DNA of 64,000 bases from Pluralibacter gergoviae ATCC 33028 = NBRC 105706. GTDB lineage: Bacteria > Pseudomonadota > Gammaproteobacteria > Enterobacterales > Enterobacteriaceae. The DNA is taken from contig NZ_BCZS01000014.1 in assembly GCF_001598855.1 (NCBI RefSeq), positions 1 through 64,000 of the forward strand, read 5' to 3'. Position numbers and translations under genes: made by a program. Shown here in pieces: positions 1 through 8,803 of the stretch (the first letter of the stretch is position 1; each line of letters begins with the position of its first letter). The notes under the pieces are model-generated. The model worked only from the letters and a program-made list of their open reading frames with translations, had not been told where the DNA came from and searched no databases.

Positions 1-27
1 TGCCTTCAACCGCTCGGCCACACTTCC
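1..27 (-). tRNA. serT: tRNA-Ser(UGA), 5' part only (runs off the window)
   Basis: Read on the minus strand from 27 to 1, the sequence begins GGAAGTGTGGCCGAGCGGTT and covers the acceptor 5' strand, D arm and start of the anticodon stem of a class II serine tRNA. As I recall it, it matches E. coli serT, which sits next to yccA there too. The anticodon, long variable arm and 3' end lie outside the window, so the UGA identity rests on synteny and the 5' match. A strong promoter lies just upstream. Confidence 0.9.
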
Positions 28-39
28 TAAGTGCTGCGA

Positions 40-68
40 ACTATAAACATCCCCGGGCGTTGTGTAAA
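40..68 (-). promoter_or_regulatory. sigma-70 promoter of serT
   Basis: On the minus strand a -35 box TTTACA (63-68) and a -10 box TATAGT (40-45) are separated by exactly 17 bp. The -10 box ends 12 bp before the first base of the mature tRNA, so transcription would begin only a few bases upstream of it. Confidence 0.8.
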
Positions 69-155
69 GCCTGAAGATGTTCGTTTGCGTGAAAAACAGC
101 CAAATGGCATTCAATTGCCTGAAATATCGACGTAACGTTCAGATTATCAGCATAA

Positions 156-1781
156 TCAGTGCTTAAGAATGTACATATCCTTGGTGTAGTAGAACCCCAA
201 CTTGTCGGAACTAAAGCCCCCTACCCACGGTTTCACCAGGTGGGTGCGCACGTAGTGATAGACAGGAATGGCCGGAACGTCCCGCGCCAGCAGATCTTCC
301 GCCTGCTGGTAATATTCCCCACGCTTAGCGAGATCGGCGGTCTTAGCCGCGTTTTTCAGCGCGTCGTCATAGGCCGGATTCGTGTACTTGCTGGTGTTCT
401 CGCTGTCGCCGGTGCGGAAATTATTGAGGAAGGAGGCCGCGTCGTCGTAGTCGGCAATCCACGCATAGCGAACCACATCGAAGTTACCGGTATGCATGGT
501 ATCGAGCATCGTTTTCCACTCCTGATTCTGCAGCTTCGCGTTGACGCCGAGATTCTTCTTCCACATTGAACTTGCGGCAATGGCGATGCGCTGGTGAGAC
601 TCAGAGGTGTTGTACAGCAGATTAAATGTAAGCGGATGGTCCGGACCAAAACCGGCTGCGGCCAGCAGCTTTTTGGCCTCCTCAATGCGCTTTTCCTTCG
701 GCCAGCTGGCGTAGTCCGGGTTTTTAAGCGTAACGCCGCCGATGACAGGCTGGCTGATAAGCCACGCCGCGCGCTGCCCCTGGCCAAGCACTTTATCGGC
801 AATAATGTCCTTGTCCAGAGCCAGGTTAAGCGCCATGCGCACGCGGGGATCGTTAAACGGGGCTTTGGTCGTATTGAATTCGTAGTAGTAGGTTGCCAGC
901 TGCGGAAAGACTTTAAGTTCACTCCCCATCGTTTTCTTCAGTTGGGCAAACTGGTTGATAGGCACCGTATAAACGATATCGATTTCTCCGGCCTTATAGC
1001 GGTTTACGTCCGCCGTTTCGGACGCTATTGGCAGATAGGTGACCTTATTAATCACCGTATGCGCATTGTCCCAGTAGCGCAGATTGCGCTCGGCAACGAT
1101 ACGCTCGTTGACGACCCATTGGGTGGGCTTATAGGCGCCGCTGGTCACGATATGCGAAGGCTGAGTCCACTTATCGCCGAAGCGCTTCACGACGACCGGA
1201 TCGATGGGCACCATCACATAGTGATCGAGCATCTGCAGCAGCGAGGCGTTGGGCTGCGTCAGCGTTATCTGCAGGGTCTGGTCATCCAGCGCCTTTACGC
1301 CGAGGCTGTCAGGCGCCATTTTGCCCTGACTGATTTCAGCGGCGTGGACAATGTGCATATTGGCAGGGTAGCTGGCGTAGGGGGATACGGTTTTGGGATC
1401 CACCAGCCGCTGCCAGCTCCAGACGATATCGTTGGCGGTAATAGCCGTGCCGTCTGACCAGGTGATGCCGGGTCGCAAATGGAAGGTCCAGACGGTGTTA
1501 TCCTTCTGCTCCCACGTTTCTGCGAGTCTCGGCTCTATGGTGCCATCCGGGCGAACGGCCACCAGACCCTCGAAGATATCGCGGATGATGTTGCCCTCAA
1601 CGTCGCTTTCAACTTTATGCGGATCAAGCGTGGCGGGCTCACTGCCGTTGTTCCTGACCAGCTCCTGTTTACCGGCAAGTTCGGTTCCCGGCGGAACCTC
1701 TGCGGCCAGCAGAGAGGTGGAGGCGAGCAGTCCCGCTGCCAGCAAGGTGAGCGTAATGCGATTGTGATGCAGTGATTTCAT
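156..1781 (-). CDS. periplasmic peptide-binding protein, OppA/MppA family (orphan ABC component)
   Basis: A 541-residue solute-binding protein of SBP_bac_5 type, close in length to MppA (537) and OppA. Residues 1 to about 26 form a Sec signal peptide ending in LLA-AEV; the mature protein starts with the family's AEVPxGT segment. Conserved blocks include FEGL, WSDGTAITANDIVWSWQRL near residue 110 and NTSESHQ/MWKKNLGV in the C-terminal lobe. Such proteins deliver oligopeptides or murein peptides to an Opp-type permease. No permease or ATPase gene lies beside it, so it probably shares a transporter encoded elsewhere; the ligand cannot be read from the sequence. E. coli K-12 has no gene between serT and yccA. 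The ATG follows AAGG at 8-bp spacing. The gene diverges from yccA. Confidence 0.85.
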   Translation of the reverse strand: MKSLHHNRITLTLLAAGLLASTSLLAAEVPPGTELAGKQELVRNNGSEPATLDPHKVESDVEGNIIRDIFEGLVAVRPDGTIEPRLAETWEQKDNTVWTFHLRPGITWSDGTAITANDIVWSWQRLVDPKTVSPYASYPANMHIVHAAEISQGKMAPDSLGVKALDDQTLQITLTQPNASLLQMLDHYVMVPIDPVVVKRFGDKWTQPSHIVTSGAYKPTQWVVNERIVAERNLRYWDNAHTVINKVTYLPIASETADVNRYKAGEIDIVYTVPINQFAQLKKTMGSELKVFPQLATYYYEFNTTKAPFNDPRVRMALNLALDKDIIADKVLGQGQRAAWLISQPVIGGVTLKNPDYASWPKEKRIEEAKKLLAAAGFGPDHPLTFNLLYNTSESHQRIAIAASSMWKKNLGVNAKLQNQEWKTMLDTMHTGNFDVVRYAWIADYDDAASFLNNFRTGDSENTSKYTNPAYDDALKNAAKTADLAKRGEYYQQAEDLLARDVPAIPVYHYVRTHLVKPWVGGFSSDKLGFYYTKDMYILKH

Positions 1782-1967
1782 ATCCTATGCCTTATTACTT
1801 TATTTATACTGGACACCGCCACCACTCTTAGCGGCGCAGGCAACAGAAGGCAATGATTTTCAACCACCTATAAGACGGCGATCTGATTCAGGCCCGTAAA
1901 ATTGACAAACATCCTTAAAAGCAAATTATTTGCAGGATAATCATCTATTAAACCCGCAGAGGTATCG

Positions 1968-1982
1968 GTAAAGATGGGTAAA
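1968..1982 (+). promoter_or_regulatory. CpxR box upstream of yccA
   Basis: GTAAA-GATGG-GTAAA, a perfect match to the CpxR consensus GTAAA-N5-GTAAA. It ends 72 bp before the yccA start codon. A CATTAT -10-like box at 2008-2013 would place the CpxR site near -45, a typical activating position. yccA is a known Cpx regulon member in E. coli. Confidence 0.75.
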
Positions 1983-2054
1983 ACCCCTCGTACTGTCTGA
2001 AAACTTTCATTATTCTCAGCGGTTATTACACCTGTCATCATAAGAGAGTGACTC

Positions 2055-2714
2055 ATGGATCGTATTATTACATCGTCGCGTGACCGGTCATCGCTGCTGA
2101 GCACGCACAAAGTTTTGCGCAATACCTACTTCCTGCTCAGCCTGACGCTGGCGTTTTCTGCGATCACCGCCACGGCCAGCACCGTGCTGATGCTGCCCTC
2201 GCCGGGCCTGATCCTGACGCTGGTCGGGATGTACGGCCTGATGTTCCTGACCTATAAGCTGGCGAACAAACCTTCTGGGATCCTGGCCGCCTTCGCCTTC
2301 ACCGGCTTTCTGGGTTATATCCTCGGCCCTATCCTCAATGCCTATCTGTCGGCGGGCATGGGCGATGTCATTGCCCTGGCGCTGGGCGGTACTGCGCTGG
2401 TCTTCTTCTGCTGCTCGGCCTACGTGCTGACCACCCGCAAAGACATGTCCTTCCTCGGCGGGATGCTGATGGCCGGGATCGTTGTGGTGCTGATTGGCAT
2501 GGTGGCGAACATCTTCCTGCAGCTCCCTGCCCTCCATCTGGCGATCAGCGCGGTGTTTATCCTGATTTCGTCCGGGGCGATTCTGTTTGAGACCAGCAAC
2601 ATCATTCACGGCGGCGAAACCAACTACATCCGCGCCACCGTCAGCCTCTACGTGTCGCTGTACAACATCTTTGTCAGCCTGCTGAGCATTCTCGGCTTTG
2701 CCAGCCGCGATTAA
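2055..2714 (+). CDS. yccA: YccA, modulator of FtsH protease
   Basis: Inner-membrane protein of 219 residues, the same length as E. coli YccA and nearly identical after the first ten residues. It belongs to the BAX-inhibitor-1-like family with about seven hydrophobic helices across residues 25-215 and a short charged N-terminus. In E. coli it binds the FtsH-HflKC complex, is itself a slow FtsH substrate, and protects jammed SecY from degradation. The N-terminal tail MDRIITSS..., where FtsH starts degradation in E. coli, is conserved. The ATG follows a GAGAG ribosome-binding sequence. A CpxR box upstream suggests envelope-stress induction, and a terminator follows the gene. Confidence 0.96.
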   Translation: MDRIITSSRDRSSLLSTHKVLRNTYFLLSLTLAFSAITATASTVLMLPSPGLILTLVGMYGLMFLTYKLANKPSGILAAFAFTGFLGYILGPILNAYLSAGMGDVIALALGGTALVFFCCSAYVLTTRKDMSFLGGMLMAGIVVVLIGMVANIFLQLPALHLAISAVFILISSGAILFETSNIIHGGETNYIRATVSLYVSLYNIFVSLLSILGFASRD

Positions 2715-2737
2715 TTCGCGCCCGCGCTAAACCCCCA

Positions 2738-2766
2738 GGCTCCGCTTATGCGGGGCCTTCTTTTTT
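2738..2766 (+). terminator. Rho-independent terminator after yccA
   Basis: An 8-bp GC-rich stem (GGCTCCGC pairing with GCGGGGCC, one G-U pair, loop TTAT) is followed by TTCTTTTTT. It separates yccA from tusE. Confidence 0.85.
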
Positions 2767-2805
2767 GCTACAATGCGGCGTTTTTGACAGATACCGTGAA
2801 GAAAA

Positions 2806-3135
2806 ATGCTGAGTTTTGAAGGTAAAGAGATAGAGACAGATAACGAAGGTTATCTGAAAGAGAGCGGTCAGTGGAGCGAAGCGCTGGCGGTGGTGATTGC
2901 CGAAAAAGAGGCAATTACGCTCTCCGCTGAACACTGGGAAGTGGTGCGCTTCGTGCGCGACTTTTATCTGGAGTTCAACACCTCCCCCGCGATTCGCATG
3001 CTGGTAAAGGCCATGGCCAACAAGTTTGGCGAAGAGAAAGGCAACAGCCGCTACCTCTACCGCCTGTTCCCGAAAGGGCCGGCCAAACAGGCGACCAAAA
3101 TTGCCGGCCTGCCCAAGCCGGCAAAGTGTATCTAG
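2806..3135 (+). CDS. tusE: TusE, sulfur-relay protein for tRNA 2-thiouridine
   Basis: 109 residues, as in E. coli, DsrC/TusE family. TusE accepts persulfide sulfur from the TusBCD complex and hands it to MnmA, which makes the 2-thio group of mnm5s2U34 in Glu, Gln and Lys tRNAs. The acceptor cysteine is Cys108 in the C-terminal KCI tail, conserved here. The central [14 protein letters not shown] and [13 protein letters not shown] segments are family hallmarks. The stop codon overlaps that of acyP on the opposite strand by four bases. Confidence 0.97.
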   Translation: MLSFEGKEIETDNEGYLKESGQWSEALAVVIAEKEAITLSAEHWEVVRFVRDFYLEFNTSPAIRMLVKAMANKFGEEKGNSRYLYRLFPKGPAKQATKIAGLPKPAKCI

Positions 3136-3416
3136 TAGCGAATATCGAAGCCGGTCGGGATATCCCCGGCCTGGCGCGGCTCGGTCACAACTTTATCAAC
3201 CCTGGCGCTGCGCGGCCCGCCCGCCTTTAGCCAGCTAAGAAGCTTTTCGACCTCTTCGGCCCCGCCGCAGGCCAGCACCTCGACGCTGCCGTCATCGAGA
3301 TTGCGCGCGTAGCCTGTCAGCCCCAGCCTCAGGGCCTCCTGGCGAGTGCTGTAGCGAAAGCCAACGCCCTGAACCCTGCCGTAAACCCATGCCATCGTAC
3401 TGCTCTGTGCCATCAT
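3132..3416 (-). CDS. yccX: acylphosphatase
   Basis: A 94-residue acylphosphatase (acyP) that hydrolyses carboxyl-phosphate bonds of acylphosphates. The phosphate-binding loop GRVQGVGFR ends at the catalytic arginine (Arg21), and the catalytic asparagine is Asn39 in [20 protein letters not shown] near residue 68 is also typical. It is convergent with tusE, sharing four bases at the stop codons, and diverges from rlmI across about 90 bp. The first few residues (MMAQSST) are poorly conserved, so a start at Met2 is equally possible. Confidence 0.95.
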   Translation of the reverse strand: MMAQSSTMAWVYGRVQGVGFRYSTRQEALRLGLTGYARNLDDGSVEVLACGGAEEVEKLLSWLKAGGPRSARVDKVVTEPRQAGDIPTGFDIRY

Positions 3417-3506
3417 TATGCTCCCGTCCTGCCGCTTCGCGTTGCATTTCCCGCCTGACGTGGGAAAATGGCGCCCATTTTCATTGAATTGTCAGAATAG
3501 CAAATT

Positions 3507-4697
3507 ATGAGCGTACGTTTAGTGTTGGCCAAAGGCCGCGAAAAATCCCTTCTTCGCCGCCATCCCTGGGTTTTCTCCGGCGCCGTGGCGCGTATGGAAG
3601 GCAAAGCTTCTCTCGGTGAAACCGTCGATATTGTAGATAGTCAGGGAAAATGGCTGGCCCGCGGCGCCTTCTCGCCCTCTTCGCAGATCCGCGCCAGGGT
3701 CTGGACCTTTGATAGCGATGAAGCCGTTGATATTGCCTTTTTTGAGCGTCGCCTGCGCCGGGCGCAGGCATGGCGCGACTGGCTGGCGGAAAAAGACGGG
3801 CTCGACAGCTATCGCCTGATCGCCGGTGAATCCGACGGCCTGCCGGGGGTCACCATCGACCGCTTCGGTCATTTTCTGGTGCTGCAGTTGCTCAGCGCGG
3901 GAGCAGAATATCAGCGCGCGGCGCTCGTCAGCGCCCTGCAGTCGCTCTATCCGCAGTGCGCCATCTACGACCGCAGCGACGTGGCCGTGCGCAAGAAAGA
4001 GGGTATGGCGCTGACGCAGGGTCCGGTAACCGGCGAGCTGCCGCCTGCCCTGCTGCCCATCGAAGAGCACGGCATGAAGCTGCTGGTGGATATTCAGGGC
4101 GGCCACAAAACCGGGTACTACCTCGATCAGCGCGACAGCCGGCTGGCGACGCGGCGCTACGTCGCCGATAAGCGGGTGCTGAACTGCTTCTCCTACACCG
4201 GCGGTTTTGCCGTATCGGCCCTGATCGGCGGCTGCCGCCAGGTGATCAGCGTCGATACCTCTCAGGAGGCGCTGGACGTGGCCCGTAAAAACGTCGAGCT
4301 GAACCAGCTGGATCTCAGCAAGGCTGAGTTCGTTCGCGACGACGTCTTTAAGCTGCTGCGCAAGTACCGCGACCAGGGCGAGAAGTTCGATGTCATCGTG
4401 ATGGATCCGCCCAAGTTCGTGGAAAATAAAAACCAGCTGCAGGGCGCCTGCCGCGGCTACAAGGATATCAACATGCTCGCCATTCAGTTGCTGAATCCTG
4501 GCGGCGTGCTGCTGACCTTCTCCTGCTCCGGCCTGATGACCACGGATTTATTTCAGAAAATCATCGCCGATGCCGCTGTCGACGCCGGGCGTGATGTACA
4601 ATTTATAGAGCAGTTCCGCCAGGCCGCCGACCATCCGGTGATCGCTACCTACCCGGAAGGACTCTATCTGAAAGGCTTTGCCTGCCGGGTTATGTGA
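3507..4697 (+). CDS. rlmI: 23S rRNA m5C1962 methyltransferase RlmI
   Basis: 396 residues, identical in length to E. coli RlmI (YccW). An N-terminal PUA domain (residues 1 to about 75) is followed by a linker and a class I SAM-dependent methyltransferase domain. The SAM site includes NCFSYTGGF, the catalytic motif IV reads MDPPKF at about 299-304, and the cysteine motif SCSGLM lies at about 339. The enzyme methylates C1962 of 23S rRNA. A weak ribosome-binding site precedes the ATG. The next promoter, for hspQ, starts one base after the stop codon. Confidence 0.97.
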   Translation: MSVRLVLAKGREKSLLRRHPWVFSGAVARMEGKASLGETVDIVDSQGKWLARGAFSPSSQIRARVWTFDSDEAVDIAFFERRLRRAQAWRDWLAEKDGLDSYRLIAGESDGLPGVTIDRFGHFLVLQLLSAGAEYQRAALVSALQSLYPQCAIYDRSDVAVRKKEGMALTQGPVTGELPPALLPIEEHGMKLLVDIQGGHKTGYYLDQRDSRLATRRYVADKRVLNCFSYTGGFAVSALIGGCRQVISVDTSQEALDVARKNVELNQLDLSKAEFVRDDVFKLLRKYRDQGEKFDVIVMDPPKFVENKNQLQGACRGYKDINMLAIQLLNPGGVLLTFSCSGLMTTDLFQKIIADAAVDAGRDVQFIEQFRQAADHPVIATYPEGLYLKGFACRVM

Positions 4698-4726
4698 CTT
4701 GAAAAACAGAAGATCGCCTGCATATT
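4698..4726 (+). promoter_or_regulatory. sigma-32-type heat-shock promoter of hspQ
   Basis: A perfect -35 element CTTGAA (4698-4703), a 14-bp spacer, then CTGCATATT (4718-4726), a partial match to the CCCCATNTA -10 element. E. coli hspQ is transcribed by sigma-32. The call rests on the exact -35, the correct spacing and the gene's identity; the C-run of the -10 is degenerate. Confidence 0.6.
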
Positions 4727-4761
4727 GAACGTAAGCAATCTTTTTTCAGGAGGTGACTATG

Positions 4762-5079
4762 ATGATTGCCAGCAAATTTGGTATTGGCCAGCAGGTGCGC
4801 CACTCGCTGCTGGGGTATCTGGGCGTTATTGTAGACATCGACCCGGAGTACTCGCTGGGGGCGCCCGACGCAGACGAGATCGCGGGTAACGACGCGCTGC
4901 GGGCGGCCCCCTGGTATCACGTTGTGATGGAAGACGACGACGGCCAGCCGGTTCACACCTACCTGGCCGAAGCCCAGCTGCGGGGCGAAGCGCACGACGA
5001 GCATCCCGAACAGCCTTCTATGGACGAACTGGCGCAAACCATCCGCCGGCAGCTGCAGGCGCCGCGGTTGCGTAATTAA
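4762..5079 (+). CDS. hspQ: heat-shock protein HspQ
   Basis: A 105-residue hemimethylated-DNA-binding-like protein (YccV fold). In E. coli it promotes degradation of mutant DnaA and acts as a specificity-enhancing factor and substrate of Lon. I chose the ATG at 4762 because AGGAGG at 4748-4753 sits 8 bp upstream and the protein then begins [14 protein letters not shown] as in E. coli. A GTG at 4753 falls inside the ribosome-binding site; the ATG at 4759 is only 5 bp from it. The family signature [11 protein letters not shown] near residue 55 and the C-terminal LQAPRLRN tail are conserved. It has its own heat-shock promoter and terminator. Confidence 0.95.
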   Translation: MIASKFGIGQQVRHSLLGYLGVIVDIDPEYSLGAPDADEIAGNDALRAAPWYHVVMEDDDGQPVHTYLAEAQLRGEAHDEHPEQPSMDELAQTIRRQLQAPRLRN

Positions 5080-5080
5080 T

Positions 5081-5102
5081 AAAGCGCCATTCGTGGCGCT
5101 TT
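5081..5102. terminator. bidirectional terminator between hspQ and yccU
   Basis: A perfect 9-bp stem AAAGCGCCA / TGGCGCTTT with the stable TTCG tetraloop lies between two convergent genes, with A and T tracts at its ends that can serve both strands. Confidence 0.85.
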
Positions 5103-5121
5103 AATCCGCAGCCAGCTCCGC

Positions 5122-5535
5122 TTACCGGGCCAGCCCCAGGCGCGGTATTTCAATGGCCGGACACTTATCCATGACCACCTTGAGTCCCGCATCGCTGGCC
5201 AGCACGGCGGCCTGTTCATTAATGACCCCAAGCTGCATCCACAGCGTCTTCGCGCCGATGGCGATTGCCTCCTGCGCAACGCCCCACGCGACGTCGGAAT
5301 TGCGGAAAACGTCCACCATATCGACTTTCTCCGGGATATCCGCAAGCGTTGCATACCCCTTCTGACCGAGCAGCGTGGTGCCGGCGACCTTCGGCGAGAC
5401 CGGAATAACGCGGTATCCCTGATCGAGAAGATACTTCATGACCCGGTAGCTGGGGCGATCCGTCTTATCGCTGGCGCCCACCAGGGCGATAGTGCGGGTC
5501 TCATTCAAAATTTCAGCAATATCGTGTTGATTCAT
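5122..5535 (-). CDS. yccU: CoA-binding-domain protein YccU
   Basis: A 137-residue single-domain Rossmann-fold protein of the CoA-binding family, like the nucleotide-binding domain of succinyl-CoA synthetase alpha subunit. The N-terminal [17 protein letters not shown] segment (about residues 18-34) carries the glycine-rich loop, followed by [10 protein letters not shown]. The ATG follows a strong AGGAGG. Its biological function is unknown to me. In E. coli, yccT lies between this gene and mgsA; here only 159 bp separate them and there is no yccT. Confidence 0.93.
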   Translation of the reverse strand: MNQHDIAEILNETRTIALVGASDKTDRPSYRVMKYLLDQGYRVIPVSPKVAGTTLLGQKGYATLADIPEKVDMVDVFRNSDVAWGVAQEAIAIGAKTLWMQLGVINEQAAVLASDAGLKVVMDKCPAIEIPRLGLAR

Positions 5536-5694
5536 CTTTTCCTCCTGCTGTTTCGCAAAGTGTATGACAAACCGGCCATCCGACGCGCCCGCAACGCCAA
5601 TACCATGACCTGACGCAGGATATTTTTAACCGAACGCCTTGCAGCACCGGCCGTATTCAGTAATCTGTCTGCATCTTACATTCGGGAATATACT

Positions 5695-6153
5695 ATGGAA
5701 TTCACTACCCGCACGCTCCCTGGCCGCAAGCACATTGCCCTGGTCGCGCACGATCACTGCAAACAGATGCTGAAAGGCTGGGTTGAGCGCCATCAGTCTC
5801 TGCTCTCTCAGCATATTCTTTTTGGCACCGGCACCACCGGTAACCTGGTATCGCTGGCAACCGGGCTTGAGGTCAACGCCATGCTCAGCGGCCCGATGGG
5901 CGGCGATCAGCAGGTTGGCGCCATGATCGCGGAAGGAAAAATCGACGTTATGATCTTCTTCTGGGATCCGCTAAACGCCGTGCCGCACGATCCGGACGTT
6001 AAGGCGCTGCTGCGTCTGGCGACGCTCTGGAATATCCCGGTCGCCACTAACGTCGCCACCGCCGATTTGCTGATTCAGTCCCCGAAATTCAGCGTCGAAA
6101 TGGACGTGCAGATCCCGGACTACGAGCGCTACCTCGCAGCCCGCCTCAAATAA
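5695..6153 (+). CDS. mgsA: methylglyoxal synthase
   Basis: 152 residues, the same length as E. coli MgsA. It converts dihydroxyacetone phosphate to methylglyoxal and phosphate, a bypass that relieves sugar-phosphate build-up when phosphate is short. The catalytic aspartate is Asp71 in [11 protein letters not shown]; phosphate-binding elements include ATGTTGN-like GTGTTGN (about 44-50) and [15 protein letters not shown]. It converges on helD with a 6-bp gap. The ribosome-binding site is weak (GGGA). Detoxification by the glyoxalase route may connect it to gloC elsewhere in this window. Confidence 0.97.
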   Translation: MEFTTRTLPGRKHIALVAHDHCKQMLKGWVERHQSLLSQHILFGTGTTGNLVSLATGLEVNAMLSGPMGGDQQVGAMIAEGKIDVMIFFWDPLNAVPHDPDVKALLRLATLWNIPVATNVATADLLIQSPKFSVEMDVQIPDYERYLAARLK

Positions 6154-6159
6154 GCGCTC

Positions 6160-8214
6160 TCAGGGCTTGCGCGCCATCGGCACGCCGAGATCGCTCAGGA
6201 TCCCGACAAAGGCCGATGGCTGCTCTTTGCTGTACAGCAGCCACACGCGGTGGCGCGCCCGGGTCAGAGCCACGTAGAGCAGGCGTCGCTCCTCGGCATC
6301 CGGATAATCCTCCGGCTGGGGCAGCAGCGCCGCCTCCATGACGGACTCGCGCGCGGGTGCCGGAAAAGCATCCTGCCCAGCCTGCAACCCCACAATGATA
6401 ACGTAGTCGGCCTGCTGGCCCTTGCTGGCATGGATGGTCATAAAATCGATGCTGAGCTTCGGCCAGCGGGTTGCGGCTTTCTCCAGCGCCTGTGGTCTGA
6501 GGTGATGATAGCGTGCGAGGATAAGGATCCGCTGCTCGGGCTTTGCGTAACCGCTGAGCTTATCCAGCAGCGCATCCAGCTTGTCGTCCGGCAGCAGCGT
6601 TACCGCCTTCTTATCACCCGCCTGCAGGCTGTTTAACGGCTTGGCAAGCTGGTGAGGATTCTGCTGAATGAAGCCGTTGGCGATTTCGCCGATGCGCCCG
6701 TTAAAGCGATAGGTGGTATCGAGAGCGCAGCAGTCGCCCTCGCCAAAATAGTGGTTAAACGCCGTGGTCAGCGACAGCTGGGCGCCGCTGAAGCGATAGA
6801 TTGCCTGCCAGTCGTCGCCGACGGCAAACAGCGTAGTCTGGGTATTCTGCTTGCGCAGAGCCGCCAGCAGCGCCGCCCGCTGCGGAGAGATGTCCTGAAA
6901 CTCATCCACCAGAATATGTTTCCACGGACTGATAAAGCGCCCCTTCTCCAGGATGCTGATGGCCTGATGTATCAGCCCGGAGAAATCGACGGCGCCCTCT
7001 TCTTTCAGCGCCGTTTTCCACGCCTTCAGCAGCGGAGCCAGCAGTTTGACCCGCTTGCTGAACAGGTCGCGGATCTCTTCCGGGGCATCGGCAATCGCCC
7101 CGGCCTGGGAGCCGCCGTGCATACGCATCAGCGATACCCAGCGGTCAAGACGGCTGCCCATCCGGCGGACTATCTTTGGGTCCTGCCAGTAGTCGCCCTC
7201 CGGCACGTCCCATTCCATCTCTTCGTCAAGCCACTGCCGCCAGCCTTTCGCCTGGGCCTTTTTCTCGCTGCACTGCTGCTGCCAGCAGCCAACGAGCAGC
7301 GCCTGCCTGGCCGCAGCGTCATTTTCCAGCCGGCTTATCGCCGGCACCTTTTTGCTCCCCTGCTGGATAATGTGCAGCGCCAGGGCGTGAAAGGTTTTCG
7401 CGCCGATCTCATCGGTATGCAGGCGCTCGCGGATGCGGTCGTCCATCTCCTGAGCCGCCCTGCGTCCGAAAGCCAGCAGCAGGATCTGTTCCGCCGCCGC
7501 CTCGCCGCGGGCAAGCAGCCAGCCGGCCCGCGCCACCAGCACCGACGTTTTACCGCTGCCGGCGCCGGCCAGCACCAGCAGCGAGCGCTCGCCGTTCACC
7601 ACCGCCCGGGCCTGGGCATCATTGAGCGGCGAGGACTCCACGGTTTTAAAAAAGTCGGCATACTGCGACAGCATAGCGTCAGTAAACGCCTGGTTATGCC
7701 TGAGGCGGCTGGACTCAACGTCTTCCAGCCAGGCCCGGCACTCGTGCCACGGCTCGCGGCAGTTTTCAAACGTATCGAGCCGGCTAACGGGAACGGGAAG
7801 CGCCTGCAGCGCGTGGAGGATTTTTTGCCGGATATCGGCCACCGCCCGGCGAGTCAGCCATTTTCCGCGCGCGCTGACGCTGGCGATTTCGGCCAGCTGC
7901 TGATTGAGCACGTCGGCGGCTATCGCGCTCATCTCTTCGCTCCACTGCTGCCAGCGGCTCTGCAGAAGATGATGAAAGCGCTGGGTGTCGGTCCACTCCG
8001 TGCCGTGCAGGCGCACCACTTTATCGTCGGGCAGAACAAACTCCAGCTCGCCCCATACCAGGCCGCGCCGGCAGTGGATCGCCGTCAGCTGATTGAAGGG
8101 GATCAGGTACTCGTGGCGATCGCCAGAGACTTTGACTCCCGCATTGAGAAGCTCTACGCGGTCGTAGGGATGCTGGGCCATGCGCTTGCCAAGCGCGGTT
8201 GCTCTTAGTTCCAT
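6160..8214 (-). CDS. helD: DNA helicase IV
   Basis: 684 residues, the same as E. coli HelD, a superfamily 1 UvrD/Rep-like 3'-5' helicase. A poorly conserved N-terminal region (about 1-195) precedes the motor. Walker A AGAGSGKT is at 216-223, motif II is VDEFQDISP, motif III is GDDWQAIYRFSGA, and the C-terminal motifs TIHASKGQQADYVI and LLYVALTRARH are intact. HelD takes part in recombination and, in enterobacteria, binds RNA polymerase. It diverges from yccF. Confidence 0.97.
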   Translation of the reverse strand: MELRATALGKRMAQHPYDRVELLNAGVKVSGDRHEYLIPFNQLTAIHCRRGLVWGELEFVLPDDKVVRLHGTEWTDTQRFHHLLQSRWQQWSEEMSAIAADVLNQQLAEIASVSARGKWLTRRAVADIRQKILHALQALPVPVSRLDTFENCREPWHECRAWLEDVESSRLRHNQAFTDAMLSQYADFFKTVESSPLNDAQARAVVNGERSLLVLAGAGSGKTSVLVARAGWLLARGEAAAEQILLLAFGRRAAQEMDDRIRERLHTDEIGAKTFHALALHIIQQGSKKVPAISRLENDAAARQALLVGCWQQQCSEKKAQAKGWRQWLDEEMEWDVPEGDYWQDPKIVRRMGSRLDRWVSLMRMHGGSQAGAIADAPEEIRDLFSKRVKLLAPLLKAWKTALKEEGAVDFSGLIHQAISILEKGRFISPWKHILVDEFQDISPQRAALLAALRKQNTQTTLFAVGDDWQAIYRFSGAQLSLTTAFNHYFGEGDCCALDTTYRFNGRIGEIANGFIQQNPHQLAKPLNSLQAGDKKAVTLLPDDKLDALLDKLSGYAKPEQRILILARYHHLRPQALEKAATRWPKLSIDFMTIHASKGQQADYVIIVGLQAGQDAFPAPARESVMEAALLPQPEDYPDAEERRLLYVALTRARHRVWLLYSKEQPSAFVGILSDLGVPMARKP

Positions 8215-8338
8215 GTTTTGCTAAATCCCGGAGTGACGCTGAATGCTGACAGTGTAACTGCCAGATATCAGGTGCTCCAGCCTAAAAATCCGATACAATT
8301 GGCAGGCCTTCTGTTTAACCGGACTGAATTGAGGTCAC

Positions 8339-8785
8339 ATGCGTACCGTTCTGAATATTTTGAATTTTGTTCTCGGTGGCTTCGCCACGACGCTCGGCTG
8401 GCTGCTGGCAACCGCCGTCAGCGTTGTGCTTATCGTCACCTGGCCGCTGACCCGCTCCTGCTGGGAAATCACCAAGCTCTCTTTTGTCCCCTTCGGCAAC
8501 GAAGCTATCCACGTTGACGAGCTGAATCCGGCGGAAAGAAATAGCGTGATGAACGCCGGCGGCACGTTCCTCAATATCCTGTGGCTGGTGCTGTTCGGCT
8601 GGTGGCTTTGCCTGACCCATATCTTCGCCGGCATTGCGCAGTGCGTGACCATCATCGGTATCCCGGTGGGCATCGCTAACTTTAAAATTGCCGGCATTGC
8701 CCTGTGGCCGGTGGGGCGCCGGGTCGTTCCCGTCGAAGTCGCCAGGGCGGCGCGCGAAGCAAATGCCCGCGGCCGCTTTCAGTAA
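8339..8785 (+). CDS. yccF: inner-membrane protein YccF
   Basis: A 148-residue protein with two copies of a small hydrophobic YccF domain, giving about three or four membrane segments. The repeated pattern is visible as NFVLGGFATTLGW...LPL-like TRSCWEI and IGIPVGIANFKIA. The ATG follows GAGGTCAC. yccS starts 18 bp downstream, so the two membrane proteins are probably co-transcribed, as in E. coli. The function is unknown. TACAAT at 8292-8297 is a plausible -10 element. Confidence 0.94.
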   Translation: MRTVLNILNFVLGGFATTLGWLLATAVSVVLIVTWPLTRSCWEITKLSFVPFGNEAIHVDELNPAERNSVMNAGGTFLNILWLVLFGWWLCLTHIFAGIAQCVTIIGIPVGIANFKIAGIALWPVGRRVVPVEVARAAREANARGRFQ

Positions 8786-8803
8786 TCGGGATCGTCGCTA
8801 AGC

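Noticed and set aside
1902-1929. TTGACA with AATTAT 16 bp later, pointing to yccA
   Set aside because: It is a fair sigma-70 pair, but the CpxR box would then lie downstream of the transcription start, so I did not list it as the yccA promoter.
4753-4761. A GTG start for hspQ
   Set aside because: The GTG lies within the AGGAGG ribosome-binding sequence; the ATG at 4762 has correct spacing and the family N-terminus.
8218-8517. A 99-codon frame starting upstream of yccF
   Set aside because: It overlaps yccF in a different frame, with no recognisable domain.
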